In this document: one piece after another, positions 1 through 8,773 of the stretch
How the letters are laid out: the number at the start of each line of letters is the position of its first letter
Position numbering within the stretch: position 1 is the first letter of the stretch
NCBI RefSeq assembly: GCF_030409525.1
Contig: NZ_JAUFQB010000060.1
Coordinates: forward strand, 22,304 to 86,303
Length of the DNA stretch: 64,000 nt
DNA from: Kaistella yonginensis
GTDB lineage: Bacteria; Bacteroidota; Bacteroidia; Flavobacteriales; Weeksellaceae
Direction of reading: 5' to 3'
Translations under genes and position numbers: made by a program
Notes under the pieces: generated by a model
Database searches by the model: none
What the model was told of the DNA's origin: nothing
Seen by the model: only the letters and a program-made list of their open reading frames with translations

Positions 1-2
1 AT

Positions 3-569
3 ACCGGAAATCAGGAAAACAAAGGTTTAGAAATGAGCGTTGGTTATGTTTACCGACTGAAGGATTCTTTTCTATCCAAGATTCAGCCTTTTGTAAGCTA
101 TACCCATAATAATTTTAAATATTCAAAATTCAGTACCTATTTACAGGAAGCTGGTCAACCGGCAGCCATCATGAATTATGATGATAAAAATGTGGTGGGT
201 GTTCCGAAAAACAAATTATCCATAGGCGTAGATTTCGACACGAAAACCGGTATCTACTGGCAAAATACTTATAATTATATGGGAAGTGTGTATACCGATT
301 TTGCCAATAAAAATGAGGTAAAAAGTTTTGGTTTATTGAACTCAAAACTTGGCTATAAACAGCGTTTTAATAAAGTAGATGTTGATGTTTTCCTGGCTGG
401 AAATAATCTAACCAATCAAATAAATTATACTTTCCTATTTTACGGCAACAGTATTAATGATAGCGACAAGGACAATCAATATTTAGATCCCACTGTTTTC
501 ACCGATGTAAATCCTGGCCCAAATAAAGCCTATTTTTTCACCGGCTTTAATGTAAAATATAATTTTTAA
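3..569 (+). CDS. TonB-dependent receptor, C-terminal part (cut by window edge)
   Basis: The open frame continues to the left edge from base 3, so the Met at base 33 is internal and the true start lies outside the window. The visible 189 residues alternate polar and aromatic residues as in an outer-membrane beta-barrel. They include a TGNQENKGLE segment like the receptor motif before the last strands, a GNNLTNQINYTF segment, and a C-terminal strand ending in Phe (NVKYNF), the usual signal for barrel insertion. The protein would import a siderophore, vitamin or glycan across the outer membrane using TonB energy. The substrate cannot be told from this end. A terminator follows directly. Confidence 0.85.
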   Translation, partial: TGNQENKGLEMSVGYVYRLKDSFLSKIQPFVSYTHNNFKYSKFSTYLQEAGQPAAIMNYDDKNVVGVPKNKLSIGVDFDTKTGIYWQNTYNYMGSVYTDFANKNEVKSFGLLNSKLGYKQRFNKVDVDVFLAGNNLTNQINYTFLFYGNSINDSDKDNQYLDPTVFTDVNPGPNKAYFFTGFNVKYNF

Positions 570-586
570 ACAATTTTAACCTACCT

Positions 587-623
587 AAAAACCCTTTCTG
601 CATCAAAGCAAAAAGGGTTTTTT
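587..623. terminator. Rho-independent terminator, probably bidirectional
   Basis: A ten-base arm AAAACCCTTT (588-597) pairs with AAAGGGTTTT (612-621), followed by T residues on the plus strand and preceded by A residues. It lies between the converging TonB receptor and the minus-strand pseudouridine synthase and could serve both. Confidence 0.75.
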
Positions 624-659
624 ATTTGTAAATTTCTTTAAGGTACGCTTAAGGGGAAA

Positions 660-1751
660 TTAAATCATTTTCAAGGTATTCACTTCCAAATCGGTAAGGA
701 TTCTCCAGTGTCCACGTTTGATATTTTTCTTGGTTAAACCTGCGAACAAGACCCGATCAAGTAACTCTACCTCATATCCTAATTTTTGGAAAATACGGCG
801 CACTACCCTATTCCAACCAATACTGAGTTCAATTCCGATTTCATTTTTTGGTTTTCCTTCGATATAAGAAATACTGTCGACTTCAGCAATCCCTTCTTCC
901 AAGCGAATCCCCTCTTGGATCATGTTTAAATCGGCTCGGTCTAATTTGCGATCTAATGTTACATGATAGATTTTTTTCATAGTAAAAGATGGGTGCGTTA
1001 GTTTTTTCGTCATGTGCCCATCATTGGTCAAGAGAATTACGCCTGTAGTTGAGCGGTCTAATCTTCCAACTGGAAATAATCGGTATGGTGAGGCATTTGC
1101 GACAAGATCCAAAACTGTTTTTCTGGCTTTGTCATCTTTCGTAGTAGAAATATATCCTTTGGGTTTATTCAGCAAGACGTATACGGGTTTCTCTGGCGTA
1201 ATTCCTTGTCCATCGAAAACCACTCGATCGGTTTTCTGAACTTGGTAACCCATTTCTGTAACAGGTTTCCCGTTTACTTCTACCAAGCCTTGGGTAATTA
1301 ATTCATCAGCTTCTCTACGCGAACAAATTCCGGAGTTCGCGATGTATTTATTCAAACGGATTGATTCTTTTGGTGTTTCTTTGGCGAGCTTATCAAACCT
1401 TCTTTTTTGTACAAAAGATCGGGTTTTTGCAGCTTCATCAACCGGTACAAAAGGTTTTTTGTAGGGTTTTTTCACCCCCGATTTGGTTGGGCTTTTATCA
1501 AAAGATTTACCAATTCTTTTTCCCATTTTCCGGGAAGCTGGTTTGTCGAAAGTTTTCTCGTAAGATTTGGCTTCTGCCTGAGACATTAGTCTCGGTTCTC
1601 TTGGAGCTTTCGGTTCTTTTGCTGCCTTTTTTTCCTCTGATTTTTCATCACGTGGACGAGCAGATTTCGTTGCCCGTGGCTTTGGGGAACTTCCTGAATT
1701 AGAAATTTTGCTTATGCGTGGCTTCTTGTTACCATTACTGTCTCTGCTCAT
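660..1751 (-). CDS. rluB: 23S rRNA pseudouridine synthase, RluB/RsuA family
   Basis: 363 residues. The first ~125 residues are a Lys/Arg/Pro/Ser-rich, probably disordered tail, common in Bacteroidota members. An S4 RNA-binding domain follows (about 130-175; IRLNKYIANSGICSRREAD), then the catalytic domain with GRLDRSTTG, whose Asp is the catalytic residue of this superfamily, and the late motif NRVVRRIFQKLGYEV. It isomerises uridine in large-subunit rRNA; RluB-type rather than RluE/F-type specificity is inferred from overall similarity. A TATCTTTG promoter box lies 19 bases before the start. A second family member (RluF-type) is at 43.9-44.6 kb. Confidence 0.88.
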   Translation of the reverse strand: MSRDSNGNKKPRISKISNSGSSPKPRATKSARPRDEKSEEKKAAKEPKAPREPRLMSQAEAKSYEKTFDKPASRKMGKRIGKSFDKSPTKSGVKKPYKKPFVPVDEAAKTRSFVQKRRFDKLAKETPKESIRLNKYIANSGICSRREADELITQGLVEVNGKPVTEMGYQVQKTDRVVFDGQGITPEKPVYVLLNKPKGYISTTKDDKARKTVLDLVANASPYRLFPVGRLDRSTTGVILLTNDGHMTKKLTHPSFTMKKIYHVTLDRKLDRADLNMIQEGIRLEEGIAEVDSISYIEGKPKNEIGIELSIGWNRVVRRIFQKLGYEVELLDRVLFAGLTKKNIKRGHWRILTDLEVNTLKMI

Positions 1752-1770
1752 GTTCTGAAAAATTTATCTG

Positions 1771-1778
1771 CAAAGATA
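1771..1778 (-). promoter_or_regulatory. Bacteroidota -7 box before rluB
   Basis: Minus-strand TATCTTTG matches the TAnnTTTG consensus and lies about 20 bases upstream of the rluB start. No clear -33 TTG element is seen. Confidence 0.5.
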
Positions 1779-1905
1779 AGCTATTTTTTATTTGTTTAAA
1801 TGTGGCTTTGCCTTAAGATGAGTGATAAAATGGTCAATCTTAACAAAAATTAATATTCGAAATTTGAATATCTGCTTTGTGGCGATTTACATAAAAATCT
1901 ATTTG

Positions 1906-2817
1906 CTAGAAATAATAATGCTGTTGAATACCATTTGCCAACATCGAAATGATGCCGATAAAAATCCAGATTCTAAGCATATTCAAATTGGCAAACTTAG
2001 AATATTTGGTTTTATTGAGTACTAAAAACACCGATATAATTTGAATAAAAATACTTGCGGCAAAATAATAACTCATAATACTTGTGAGACCCATTTTCAA
2101 AATAATTAAACCAGAAGAGATCTGTGCCAGGATTAATAAAATCACAATTACCGTGCGGGAAGCTGTTGAACTAAAATAATTTGGAATGGTATCGTATCCA
2201 AAAACCTTGTCTGCATTTTTCGTTAAGGTATCTTTGATTACGTCAATAATCAAAAGCATTAAGAAAATAAAAAAAGACATTAAAAAAATCTGAAGAGAGA
2301 ATGTTTTATAGTAAAACAACATTCCAAAAAAGGGATAAAGTGATAAACTAACAAAAGTTAAATTATTAATTATCAATAATTTACTTAATTTATGACTGTA
2401 AAACCACATTAAAAATTGATAGGCCAAAAAGAAAAAGAACACCCGCATCGATATCAACCCCGCTATACCAAGAGAGAACACGTTCAAAAAAATATAAGCG
2501 TATAGAAAATACTTTTGTTTAAGGAAATTCTGAACTCGTGTACGAAACGGTTTGGTGAGCTGATCTTTTTCGCGATCATAAAACTGATTGATGATTCCAC
2601 CAGCCAGAATACTTAAAATAGAACAAAAAATAATCCCGTGAACTTTAAAATCGAAAACAAAATTTCTTAAACTTTCTTCTTGATTAAAAAGAAAAAAAGT
2701 AGAAACGTATAAAGCAAAAGTAAGTAATAATGTAACGAATACCCGAGCGCCCATTAAGAAGGCAATAAACTGTGAAAACCGATAAAACAAAGGATTTTTC
2801 ATAGAGCGTAAAGTCAC
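1906..2817 (-). CDS. UbiA-family prenyltransferase (geranylgeranylglycerol-phosphate geranylgeranyltransferase-like)
   Basis: 303 residues with about eight hydrophobic helices. Two Asp-rich motifs of the UbiA superfamily are visible: FYDREKDQLTKP (about 80-90) and DVIKDTLTK (about 190-200), which bind the prenyl diphosphate through Mg2+. It attaches a prenyl chain to an acceptor in the membrane. Flavobacterial members beside a mevalonate-kinase-like gene are usually annotated as the second enzyme of geranylgeranyl ether-lipid synthesis; that substrate is inferred, and a quinone or other acceptor is possible. Met6 (MKNPLFY) is an alternative start. The GHMP kinase gene lies 55 bases upstream on the same strand. 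Confidence 0.75.
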   Translation of the reverse strand: MTLRSMKNPLFYRFSQFIAFLMGARVFVTLLLTFALYVSTFFLFNQEESLRNFVFDFKVHGIIFCSILSILAGGIINQFYDREKDQLTKPFRTRVQNFLKQKYFLYAYIFLNVFSLGIAGLISMRVFFFFLAYQFLMWFYSHKLSKLLIINNLTFVSLSLYPFFGMLFYYKTFSLQIFLMSFFIFLMLLIIDVIKDTLTKNADKVFGYDTIPNYFSSTASRTVIVILLILAQISSGLIILKMGLTSIMSYYFAASIFIQIISVFLVLNKTKYSKFANLNMLRIWIFIGIISMLANGIQQHYYF

Positions 2818-2872
2818 AAACTGCTGAATTAAAATAAATTTCGATGGGTGGTTTCAGACTTTAAAAAACGAC

Positions 2873-3799
2873 TTAGAACCTATAAATAACTTCTTTATGG
2901 AAGCCTTCAAGCATTTTTTCTGCTTTCGAATAATCTTTGGTAAATCCAAGGATATAACCACCGCCTCCGCTTCCGCAGAGTTTTAGGTAATAAGCATTGG
3001 TATCTAAACCTTTTTTCCAAACCTTGTAAATACTTTCAGGAATCATGGGTTTGAAATGTTCGTACGCCCAGACCGATAGACTTTTTAGATTTCTAAATAA
3101 AGGAGTCATTTCTTTTTTCAAAAAAGCATCGATACAAGCGTTGTTATAACGAATAAATTCTTCTTTCATCGTCTTACGGAATCCTTCTGTTTTCATTTTT
3201 TCAAAAAAGATCTGAACCATCGGTCCGGTTTCTCCAGTCATCCCAGAATCGATCAAGAAAATTGCGCCTTTACCTTCGTGGCTGGCTGGAATTGAAACTT
3301 TGTCCACACTTTCTTTGCTTTCGATGAGGATGGGAAGATTCATATAACAGATCAGTGGATCAATGCCGGAACTTTTTCCATGAAAATAACTTTCCATTTG
3401 CCCGAAAATTGTGCGAAGATTCATAAGTTCATCTTTTGAGACTTGTTCTGGCTCATAACTATTTAAGGAATATTTTTCAAAAATAGCCGCTACCAAAGCT
3501 CCAGAACTACCAACACCATATCCTTGCGGAATATTAGAGTCGAAGAATAAACCTTTTTTAATGTCTTTTTTAAACTTAGAAATATTGAGTCGGAAACTTT
3601 CAGGAAGTTGTAAATTTTTTAAATAGTCGGAATATTTCAACAGAGAATTATTCGATTCTTTTTCAAAATCACTTTCTAAAGCTGAGAATTTCAAGGTTCC
3701 TTTGTAAAAACTATAAGGCAAAGTAAGTCCTTGCGAATCTTCGATAATACCGTATTCGCCGAACAATAGGATTTTTGCGTAAAATAGTGGATTTGTCAT
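2873..3799 (-). CDS. GHMP kinase, mevalonate kinase-like
   Basis: 308 residues. It has the N-terminal FGEYGII segment, the glycine-rich ATP-binding motif GYGVGSSGALVAAIF (about 93-107), SSGIDP with the likely catalytic Asp, and the C-terminal GHMP motif CGSGGGGYILG. The expected reaction is ATP-dependent phosphorylation of mevalonate in isoprenoid synthesis, consistent with the prenyltransferase gene next to it. Bacteroidota with the mevalonate pathway carry this divergent form near the decarboxylase gene, but no other mevalonate genes are in this window, so another GHMP substrate remains possible. Confidence 0.75.
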   Translation of the reverse strand: MTNPLFYAKILLFGEYGIIEDSQGLTLPYSFYKGTLKFSALESDFEKESNNSLLKYSDYLKNLQLPESFRLNISKFKKDIKKGLFFDSNIPQGYGVGSSGALVAAIFEKYSLNSYEPEQVSKDELMNLRTIFGQMESYFHGKSSGIDPLICYMNLPILIESKESVDKVSIPASHEGKGAIFLIDSGMTGETGPMVQIFFEKMKTEGFRKTMKEEFIRYNNACIDAFLKKEMTPLFRNLKSLSVWAYEHFKPMIPESIYKVWKKGLDTNAYYLKLCGSGGGGYILGFTKDYSKAEKMLEGFHKEVIYRF

Positions 3800-3828
3800 T
3801 TATAATTTAAACCATTGATTTTCAATTG

Positions 3829-3836
3829 CAAATTTA
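3829..3836 (-). promoter_or_regulatory. -7 box before the GHMP kinase-UbiA pair
   Basis: Minus-strand TAAATTTG fits TAnnTTTG and is 30 bases upstream of the kinase start. Confidence 0.4.
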
Positions 3837-3906
3837 ACACTTTTTAATTAAAAATCATTGATAACTTAACAATTTCTACGCCAAAAAGCAAGTTAGCCAT
3901 GATTAC

Positions 3907-5394
3907 TTAAGCATCTTTACTTTTATATACTTTCAATTTTAAGAAACGAATCAAAACCAAGCCTACAAAGAAAAACGCCGACATTGATAACGCGGAATAT
4001 CTCATATTGTGATACTTCTCTATCATGGTGGCAAAAATGAAGGTTCCGATGATGATCGCTATTTTTTCCAACACATCGTAAAAACTAAAAAACGTGGTAT
4101 TATCCATGCTGTTTTCTGGCAATAATTTGGAATAAGTAGAACGGGACATTGCCTGTAAACCACCCATAACCAAGCCGATGATTCCTGCAATTACATAGAA
4201 TTGATATTCTACATTCGGGTTTTCTTTATTGAGAAAATAGGCCGATAAACAGGCGACAATCCACAAAATAATGGCAATGGAAATCACATTTTTATTCCCT
4301 ATTTTCCGTGATAATCTGGAGAAAAGAACCGCCCCGATGATGGCTTCGATTTGAATCAAAAGTAGGGTCATGATCAGTTTATCCTGTTCCAGATTGATTT
4401 CGCTTTTACCAAAAAGCGTTGCCATTAAGAAAATCGTTTGCATTCCCACACTGTAAAAGAAAAAACTCGATAAAAAGAATTTTAAATTACGGTCTTTAAA
4501 TAAGACTTTACCTACTTTAAATAATTCGCGGAAACTTTGTTTTGCAATATCGATATAAAAATGCACATTGTCTTTCAACACTTCCCAAACACCGCCCTGC
4601 TCCTCATGTTTCTTGAAAATATTTTTATAATTCAACAGTACCAAATCCTTTGGTAAAGATTCTTTAATATTTCCAAACTGCGGTAAATGCTTGAACGTAT
4701 ACTGCGCAAAGCCAAACCACCAAGCCCCAGTAAGCAAGAAGGAAATTCGGGTATACATTTTTGCCTGCTCAGCATCTTTCGCAAAAACCTGAATTAAAAC
4801 CAAGCAGATAATCACCAAAACAACAGAGCCCAAATAACCATAAACATAACCTTTTGCAGAGAGCGCATCTTGTTTATCGGGCGTTGCAATATCTGGTAAG
4901 AATGAATTATAAAAAACCAAACTTCCCCAGAATCCTACACTCGCTGTTATACTGAATAGCAAACCTAAAAATACGTTCTGCATGCCGGTAAACATTGCCA
5001 AACCCATACAAGAGGTCGCTCCTAAGTAACAGAAGAATTGCAAAAACGATTTCTTATTTCCAATGGTATCGGCTAATGAAGATAAAAACGGGGAGATTAA
5101 AACCACGATTAAAAATGAAATCGTGAGTGAATATCCATAGATTGCATCGGGTTGATATTCTTTACCAAAGACTGTAATCATATGCCGAACTGGCACCTTG
5201 ATGTACTGGCCGGTTTCTTTTACAAATTCGGTTTTTTCTGACGCCGTGGTAAGAATCGAATAATAGATCGGAAAAATGGTCGATGTGATGACGAGGGAAT
5301 AAACGGAATTCGCCCAATCATACAAAGCCCAGGCTTTCATAATCTTTGGATTATTCTTGATATTTGGAGTAGATAGAGATTCGTTTTCCGACAT
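3907..5394 (-). CDS. MFS transporter of the UMF1 / Atg22-like family
   Basis: 495 residues with 11-12 predicted membrane helices. The opening KAWALYDWANSVYSLVI is the hallmark of the UMF1 (Atg22-like) branch of the major facilitator superfamily, and SFLSSLADTIGNKK is the loop 2-3 MFS signature. It sits in the inner membrane. Eukaryotic relatives export amino acids from vacuoles; bacterial substrates are not established. It is preceded by a TATTTTTG promoter box 20 bases upstream and appears to be a single-gene unit. Confidence 0.85.
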   Translation of the reverse strand: MSENESLSTPNIKNNPKIMKAWALYDWANSVYSLVITSTIFPIYYSILTTASEKTEFVKETGQYIKVPVRHMITVFGKEYQPDAIYGYSLTISFLIVVLISPFLSSLADTIGNKKSFLQFFCYLGATSCMGLAMFTGMQNVFLGLLFSITASVGFWGSLVFYNSFLPDIATPDKQDALSAKGYVYGYLGSVVLVIICLVLIQVFAKDAEQAKMYTRISFLLTGAWWFGFAQYTFKHLPQFGNIKESLPKDLVLLNYKNIFKKHEEQGGVWEVLKDNVHFYIDIAKQSFRELFKVGKVLFKDRNLKFFLSSFFFYSVGMQTIFLMATLFGKSEINLEQDKLIMTLLLIQIEAIIGAVLFSRLSRKIGNKNVISIAIILWIVACLSAYFLNKENPNVEYQFYVIAGIIGLVMGGLQAMSRSTYSKLLPENSMDNTTFFSFYDVLEKIAIIIGTFIFATMIEKYHNMRYSALSMSAFFFVGLVLIRFLKLKVYKSKDA

Positions 5395-5414
5395 ATTCTA
5401 AGTAATTAATGGAA

Positions 5415-5422
5415 CAAAAATA
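5415..5422 (-). promoter_or_regulatory. -7 box before the UMF1 transporter
   Basis: Minus-strand TATTTTTG fits TAnnTTTG, with about 20 bases to the start codon. Confidence 0.45.
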
Positions 5423-5496
5423 ACAAAACCATTAAGAATCTAATGAAAAAATCAGTAGTTATTCTTAATGGATTGATTTAAAGGCTTTTAAATATT

Positions 5497-6675
5497 TTAT
5501 AGATTTTCGATAATAATTGCCGAAGCACCACCGCCACCGTTGCAAATGGCTGCTGCACCATATTTACCGTTGTTTTGCTTTAAGATATTAATTAAAGAAA
5601 CGATAATTCTAGAGCCCGAACTACCAAGTGGGTGTCCTAAAGAAACCGCACCACCATTCACATTTACTTTGGAACTATCCAATCCTAAAATTTTATTATT
5701 TGCCAAACCTACCACAGAAAAGGCTTCATTAAATTCAAAAAAATCAATGTCTGAAATTTCTAAATTGGCTTTCTTCAAAGCGATTGGTAATGCTTTGGAA
5801 GGTGCTGTTGTAAACCATTCTGGCTCATGAGCTGCATCGGCATAAGCAACGATTTTTGCTAAAGGTTTCAACCCTAAAGCCTCCATTTTTTCTTTCGATA
5901 TCAACACCAAAGCAGAAGCTCCATCGTTTAAAGTTGAAGCATTCGCGGCAGTCACCGTTCCATTTTCTTTCTGGAAAACGGTTGCCAATGTTCCGATTCT
6001 GTCGAAGTTTACTGCTTTGTATTCTTCATCTTCTGAAAAAATAATCGGATCTCCCTTTCTTTGTGGAATTTCAACGGAAACAACTTCCTCTTTGAATTTA
6101 CCTTCGCTCCAGGCTTTTGCCGAACGCTTGTAAGATTCAATGGCAAAATTATCCTGATCTTCTCTGGTCAAACCATATTCAGCGGCACATTTTTCTGCAC
6201 AAACGCCCATGTGAACTTTTCCGTAAACATCGGTTAAACCATCGAGCACCATTCCGTCCTGCATTTTTACGTCGCCTAATTTGGTTGCGTTTCTGGCGTT
6301 AAAATAATGTGGAACTGAAGACATATTCTCCATTCCACCAGCCACAATCACGTCCTGATCCCCTGCTTTGATTGATTGCGCTGCCATCATTACTGCTTTC
6401 ATCCCGGAGGCACACACTTTATTAATAGTGGTGGCGGTGGTTTCATTTGATAAACCCGCGCCTATGGCTGCCTGACGTGCGGGAGCTTGTCCCTCGCCTG
6501 CTTGCAACACATTTCCCATATACACTTCCTGAACGTGTTTTGGATCCAAATTTATTTTGTCTAATGCACCTTTTATTGCAGTTGAACCTAATTTTGTGGC
6601 TGGAACTGCAGCTAAACTTCCTAAAAAACTTCCCATGGGAGTTCTTACTGCTGATACGATGAATACTTCTTTCAT
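5497..6675 (-). CDS. Acetyl-CoA C-acyltransferase (thiolase)
   Basis: 392 residues, full length for the family. The acyl-accepting Cys88 is in INKVCASGMKA, the FNEAF motif precedes GGAVSLGHPLGSSG with the catalytic His, and the second Cys is in CNGGGG. It condenses two acetyl-CoA or cleaves 3-ketoacyl-CoA. It stands alone, cut off from the upstream transporter by a terminator at 6713-6746, and lacks the palindromic operator found at the other beta-oxidation genes. This suggests a biosynthetic acetoacetyl-CoA role, for example feeding the mevalonate pathway; that is inference. A second thiolase is at 25.2 kb. Confidence 0.92.
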   Translation of the reverse strand: MKEVFIVSAVRTPMGSFLGSLAAVPATKLGSTAIKGALDKINLDPKHVQEVYMGNVLQAGEGQAPARQAAIGAGLSNETTATTINKVCASGMKAVMMAAQSIKAGDQDVIVAGGMENMSSVPHYFNARNATKLGDVKMQDGMVLDGLTDVYGKVHMGVCAEKCAAEYGLTREDQDNFAIESYKRSAKAWSEGKFKEEVVSVEIPQRKGDPIIFSEDEEYKAVNFDRIGTLATVFQKENGTVTAANASTLNDGASALVLISKEKMEALGLKPLAKIVAYADAAHEPEWFTTAPSKALPIALKKANLEISDIDFFEFNEAFSVVGLANNKILGLDSSKVNVNGGAVSLGHPLGSSGSRIIVSLINILKQNNGKYGAAAICNGGGGASAIIIENL

Positions 6676-6712
6676 TATGTAGAATTTATATTTATTTTAA
6701 GTAGGCCAAATT

Positions 6713-6746
6713 ACAAAAAAAAACACACTTTATAAAAGTGCGTTTT
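6713..6746 (-). terminator. Terminator after the nucleoside-permease gene
   Basis: On the minus strand ACGCACTTT-TAT-AAAGTGTGT (one G-U pair) is followed by a run of T. It separates the transporter unit from the thiolase. Confidence 0.7.
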
Positions 6747-6759
6747 GCTATGAATAAAA

Positions 6760-8019
6760 TTAATGTGTTAAATCGGCGACTACTTCTGGATCGTGTTTGT
6801 GCTTAAACATAAATGCAAATAATATCGTAATAATCAGCGCATAAGCTGCAAAACTCAGCCATATTTCATGCCACATTTTATCACCATTTTCAAGCGTAAA
6901 ATATTTTTGAATCATCCAACCACTCGCTAAACTACCAATAATTGCACCTACCCCATTGGTCATCATCATAAATAACCCTTGGGCAGAAGACCGAATTTTA
7001 TAATCGGTTGTCGTTTCAACAAATAATGATCCTGAAATGTTAAAGAAGTCAAAAGCCATCCCATAAACTACACATGAAAGAATAATTAACCCTAATCCAG
7101 CACCTTGCGGACCGCCGTAAGCGAAAAATGCAAAACGCAAGACCCAAGCAAACATCGAGAGCAGCATCACGTTTTTAATTCCGTATTTCTTTAGAAAGAA
7201 AGGAATGGCCAAAATAAACAACGTTTCTGAAATTTGGGAGATCGACATAATTAAAGTCGACCTTTTCACCACGAAACTATCTGCATATTCGGGGATTTTA
7301 CCGAAGTCTGAAAGGAAAGTATCACCATACATATTTGTTAGTTGTAAAGCAGCTCCTAGAAACATAGAGAACAAAAAGAACAATGCCATTTTATAATCTT
7401 TGAATAGTGAAAAAGCATTAAATCCTAATTTTTCTGACCACGTCGCATTTTCGGAAATGAGATTTTGTGGCGGACATTTCGGCAATGTAAAGGCATAAAC
7501 TCCGAGAATTATTGCGAAAGTAGCCGCGATATAAAACTGATTTCCAGAATCTTTATTCCCCGTAAGATTGGTAATCCACATGGCCGCAATAAATCCTATT
7601 GTTCCCCAGACCCTAATCGGCGGGAAGACTTTAACAACATCGTAATTATTATTTTTCAGAATATAATACGCAATGGAGTTTGATAAAGAAATTGTTGGCA
7701 TATAGAACATCATTGCGATGAGCATGATCCAAAAGAAATTTTGCGGGGTAGAAATTGAAGGCAAAAAGAATAAAGTAATTCCATAGAGTATATGCAAAAT
7801 ACCAAAAAGTTTTTCTGCATTCATCCATCGGTCAGCGATAATACCAGTAAGGGCAGGCATGATGATGGAAGCGATTCCTAGCGTTGCGAATACTTTTCCG
7901 AATTCTTCACCACTCCAATGTTTGGTGCCGAACCAGTAAACTCCAATGGTAATTAACCAAGCTCCCCAAACAAAAAATTGAAGGAATGACAGTATGGTAA
8001 GTCGTAATTTTAAATTCAT
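6760..8019 (-). CDS. MFS nucleoside permease, NupG/NHS family
   Basis: 419 residues, 12 membrane helices. The start (LRLTILSFLQFFVWGAWLI) and the ADRWMNAEK loop match the nucleoside:H+ symporter family. It probably takes up nucleosides across the inner membrane. The bifunctional-nuclease gene lies 17 bases upstream on the same strand, so the two are likely co-transcribed. Specificity is inferred from the family only. Confidence 0.82.
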   Translation of the reverse strand: MNLKLRLTILSFLQFFVWGAWLITIGVYWFGTKHWSGEEFGKVFATLGIASIIMPALTGIIADRWMNAEKLFGILHILYGITLFFLPSISTPQNFFWIMLIAMMFYMPTISLSNSIAYYILKNNNYDVVKVFPPIRVWGTIGFIAAMWITNLTGNKDSGNQFYIAATFAIILGVYAFTLPKCPPQNLISENATWSEKLGFNAFSLFKDYKMALFFLFSMFLGAALQLTNMYGDTFLSDFGKIPEYADSFVVKRSTLIMSISQISETLFILAIPFFLKKYGIKNVMLLSMFAWVLRFAFFAYGGPQGAGLGLIILSCVVYGMAFDFFNISGSLFVETTTDYKIRSSAQGLFMMMTNGVGAIIGSLASGWMIQKYFTLENGDKMWHEIWLSFAAYALIITILFAFMFKHKHDPEVVADLTH

Positions 8020-8036
8020 AATTCTTTATTAAAATT

Positions 8037-8633
8037 TTAGTCGATTTTCTTTTTTCTGCGTTTAATTTCTTCCTGTATTTCTAAGGCAGCATCGAAATCT
8101 TCATCTTTCACCGCATCTTCCAATAGTTTGGATAAATCTTCATTGGTAAGACTTGATAAATTTCCTTCAGCGATAAGATCTTCCTGGGTTTCTGCGTCTT
8201 TTGAGGGAACATCGAGCTCTAATAAGATTCCGGCCTCATTTAAAACCTGTTGCGTGGTATAAATGGGTGCATCAAAACGAACGGCCATGGCAACAGCATC
8301 TGAAGTTCGGGCATCCAGAATTAGTTCTTCGTCGGTCGTTTTGTTTTTGAAGTTAATATTGGAGAAAAATACGCCATCAATAATTTGATAAATAATGACC
8401 GATGTAATTTCAAAATGCGTAGCTACGACGAATTTTGAAAATAAATCATGGGTAAGTGGGCGCGGTGGATGAATATCTTTCTCTAAACCCAAAGAAATCG
8501 ATTGCGCTTCGAAATTACCGATGACGACTGGCAGTTTGATATTGGTTTCTTCATGTTCCAACAGCAGTGCATAAGCACCAGATTGTGTTTGGCTATAGGA
8601 AATTCCGCGAATGGTTAATTTTTTATAATCCAT
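8037..8633 (-). CDS. Bifunctional nuclease (BFN, DUF151) family protein with UVR-like tail
   Basis: 198 residues. Residues 1-~140 form a BFN/DUF151 domain (ISYSQTQSGAYALLLEHEE; LPVVIGNFEAQSISLGLE; DARTSDAVAMAVRF). The C-terminal ~40 residues (LSKLLEDAVKDEDFDAALEI) resemble the UvrB/UvrC helical hairpin, a usual arrangement in Bacteroidota. Plant and mycobacterial relatives have RNase/DNase activity; the bacterial role is poorly known. The promoter box TATATTTG ends four bases before the ATG, implying a leaderless transcript. The transporter gene follows after 17 bases. Confidence 0.85.
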   Translation of the reverse strand: MDYKKLTIRGISYSQTQSGAYALLLEHEETNIKLPVVIGNFEAQSISLGLEKDIHPPRPLTHDLFSKFVVATHFEITSVIIYQIIDGVFFSNINFKNKTTDEELILDARTSDAVAMAVRFDAPIYTTQQVLNEAGILLELDVPSKDAETQEDLIAEGNLSSLTNEDLSKLLEDAVKDEDFDAALEIQEEIKRRKKKID

Positions 8634-8637
8634 ATGA

Positions 8638-8645
8638 CAAATATA
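8638..8645 (-). promoter_or_regulatory. -7 box immediately before the BFN start (leaderless)
   Basis: Minus-strand TATATTTG perfectly fits TAnnTTTG. With usual spacing the transcript would begin at or next to the A of the ATG. Confidence 0.5.
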
Positions 8646-8719
8646 AATGAAATTTTCTCATTACGGCTTTTGTACCATCTTTTTTGTAATAAAATGAAAC
8701 AAAAATCATGAGAAATTTA

Positions 8720-8750
8720 CAAAAAAAGTCCGAAATAAATTCCGGACTTT
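8720..8750 (-). terminator. Terminator after etfA
   Basis: AAAGTCCG (8725-8732) pairs with CGGACTTT (8743-8750); read on the minus strand it ends in a T run, just after the etfA stop. Confidence 0.8.
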
Positions 8751-8773
8751 GCGTTTAGATTCAAAAAAAGATT

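Noticed and set aside
1361..1702. 113-codon plus-strand frame
   Set aside because: It is antisense to the Lys-rich tail of rluB; its Phe-rich translation is the expected mirror of AAA/AAG codons.
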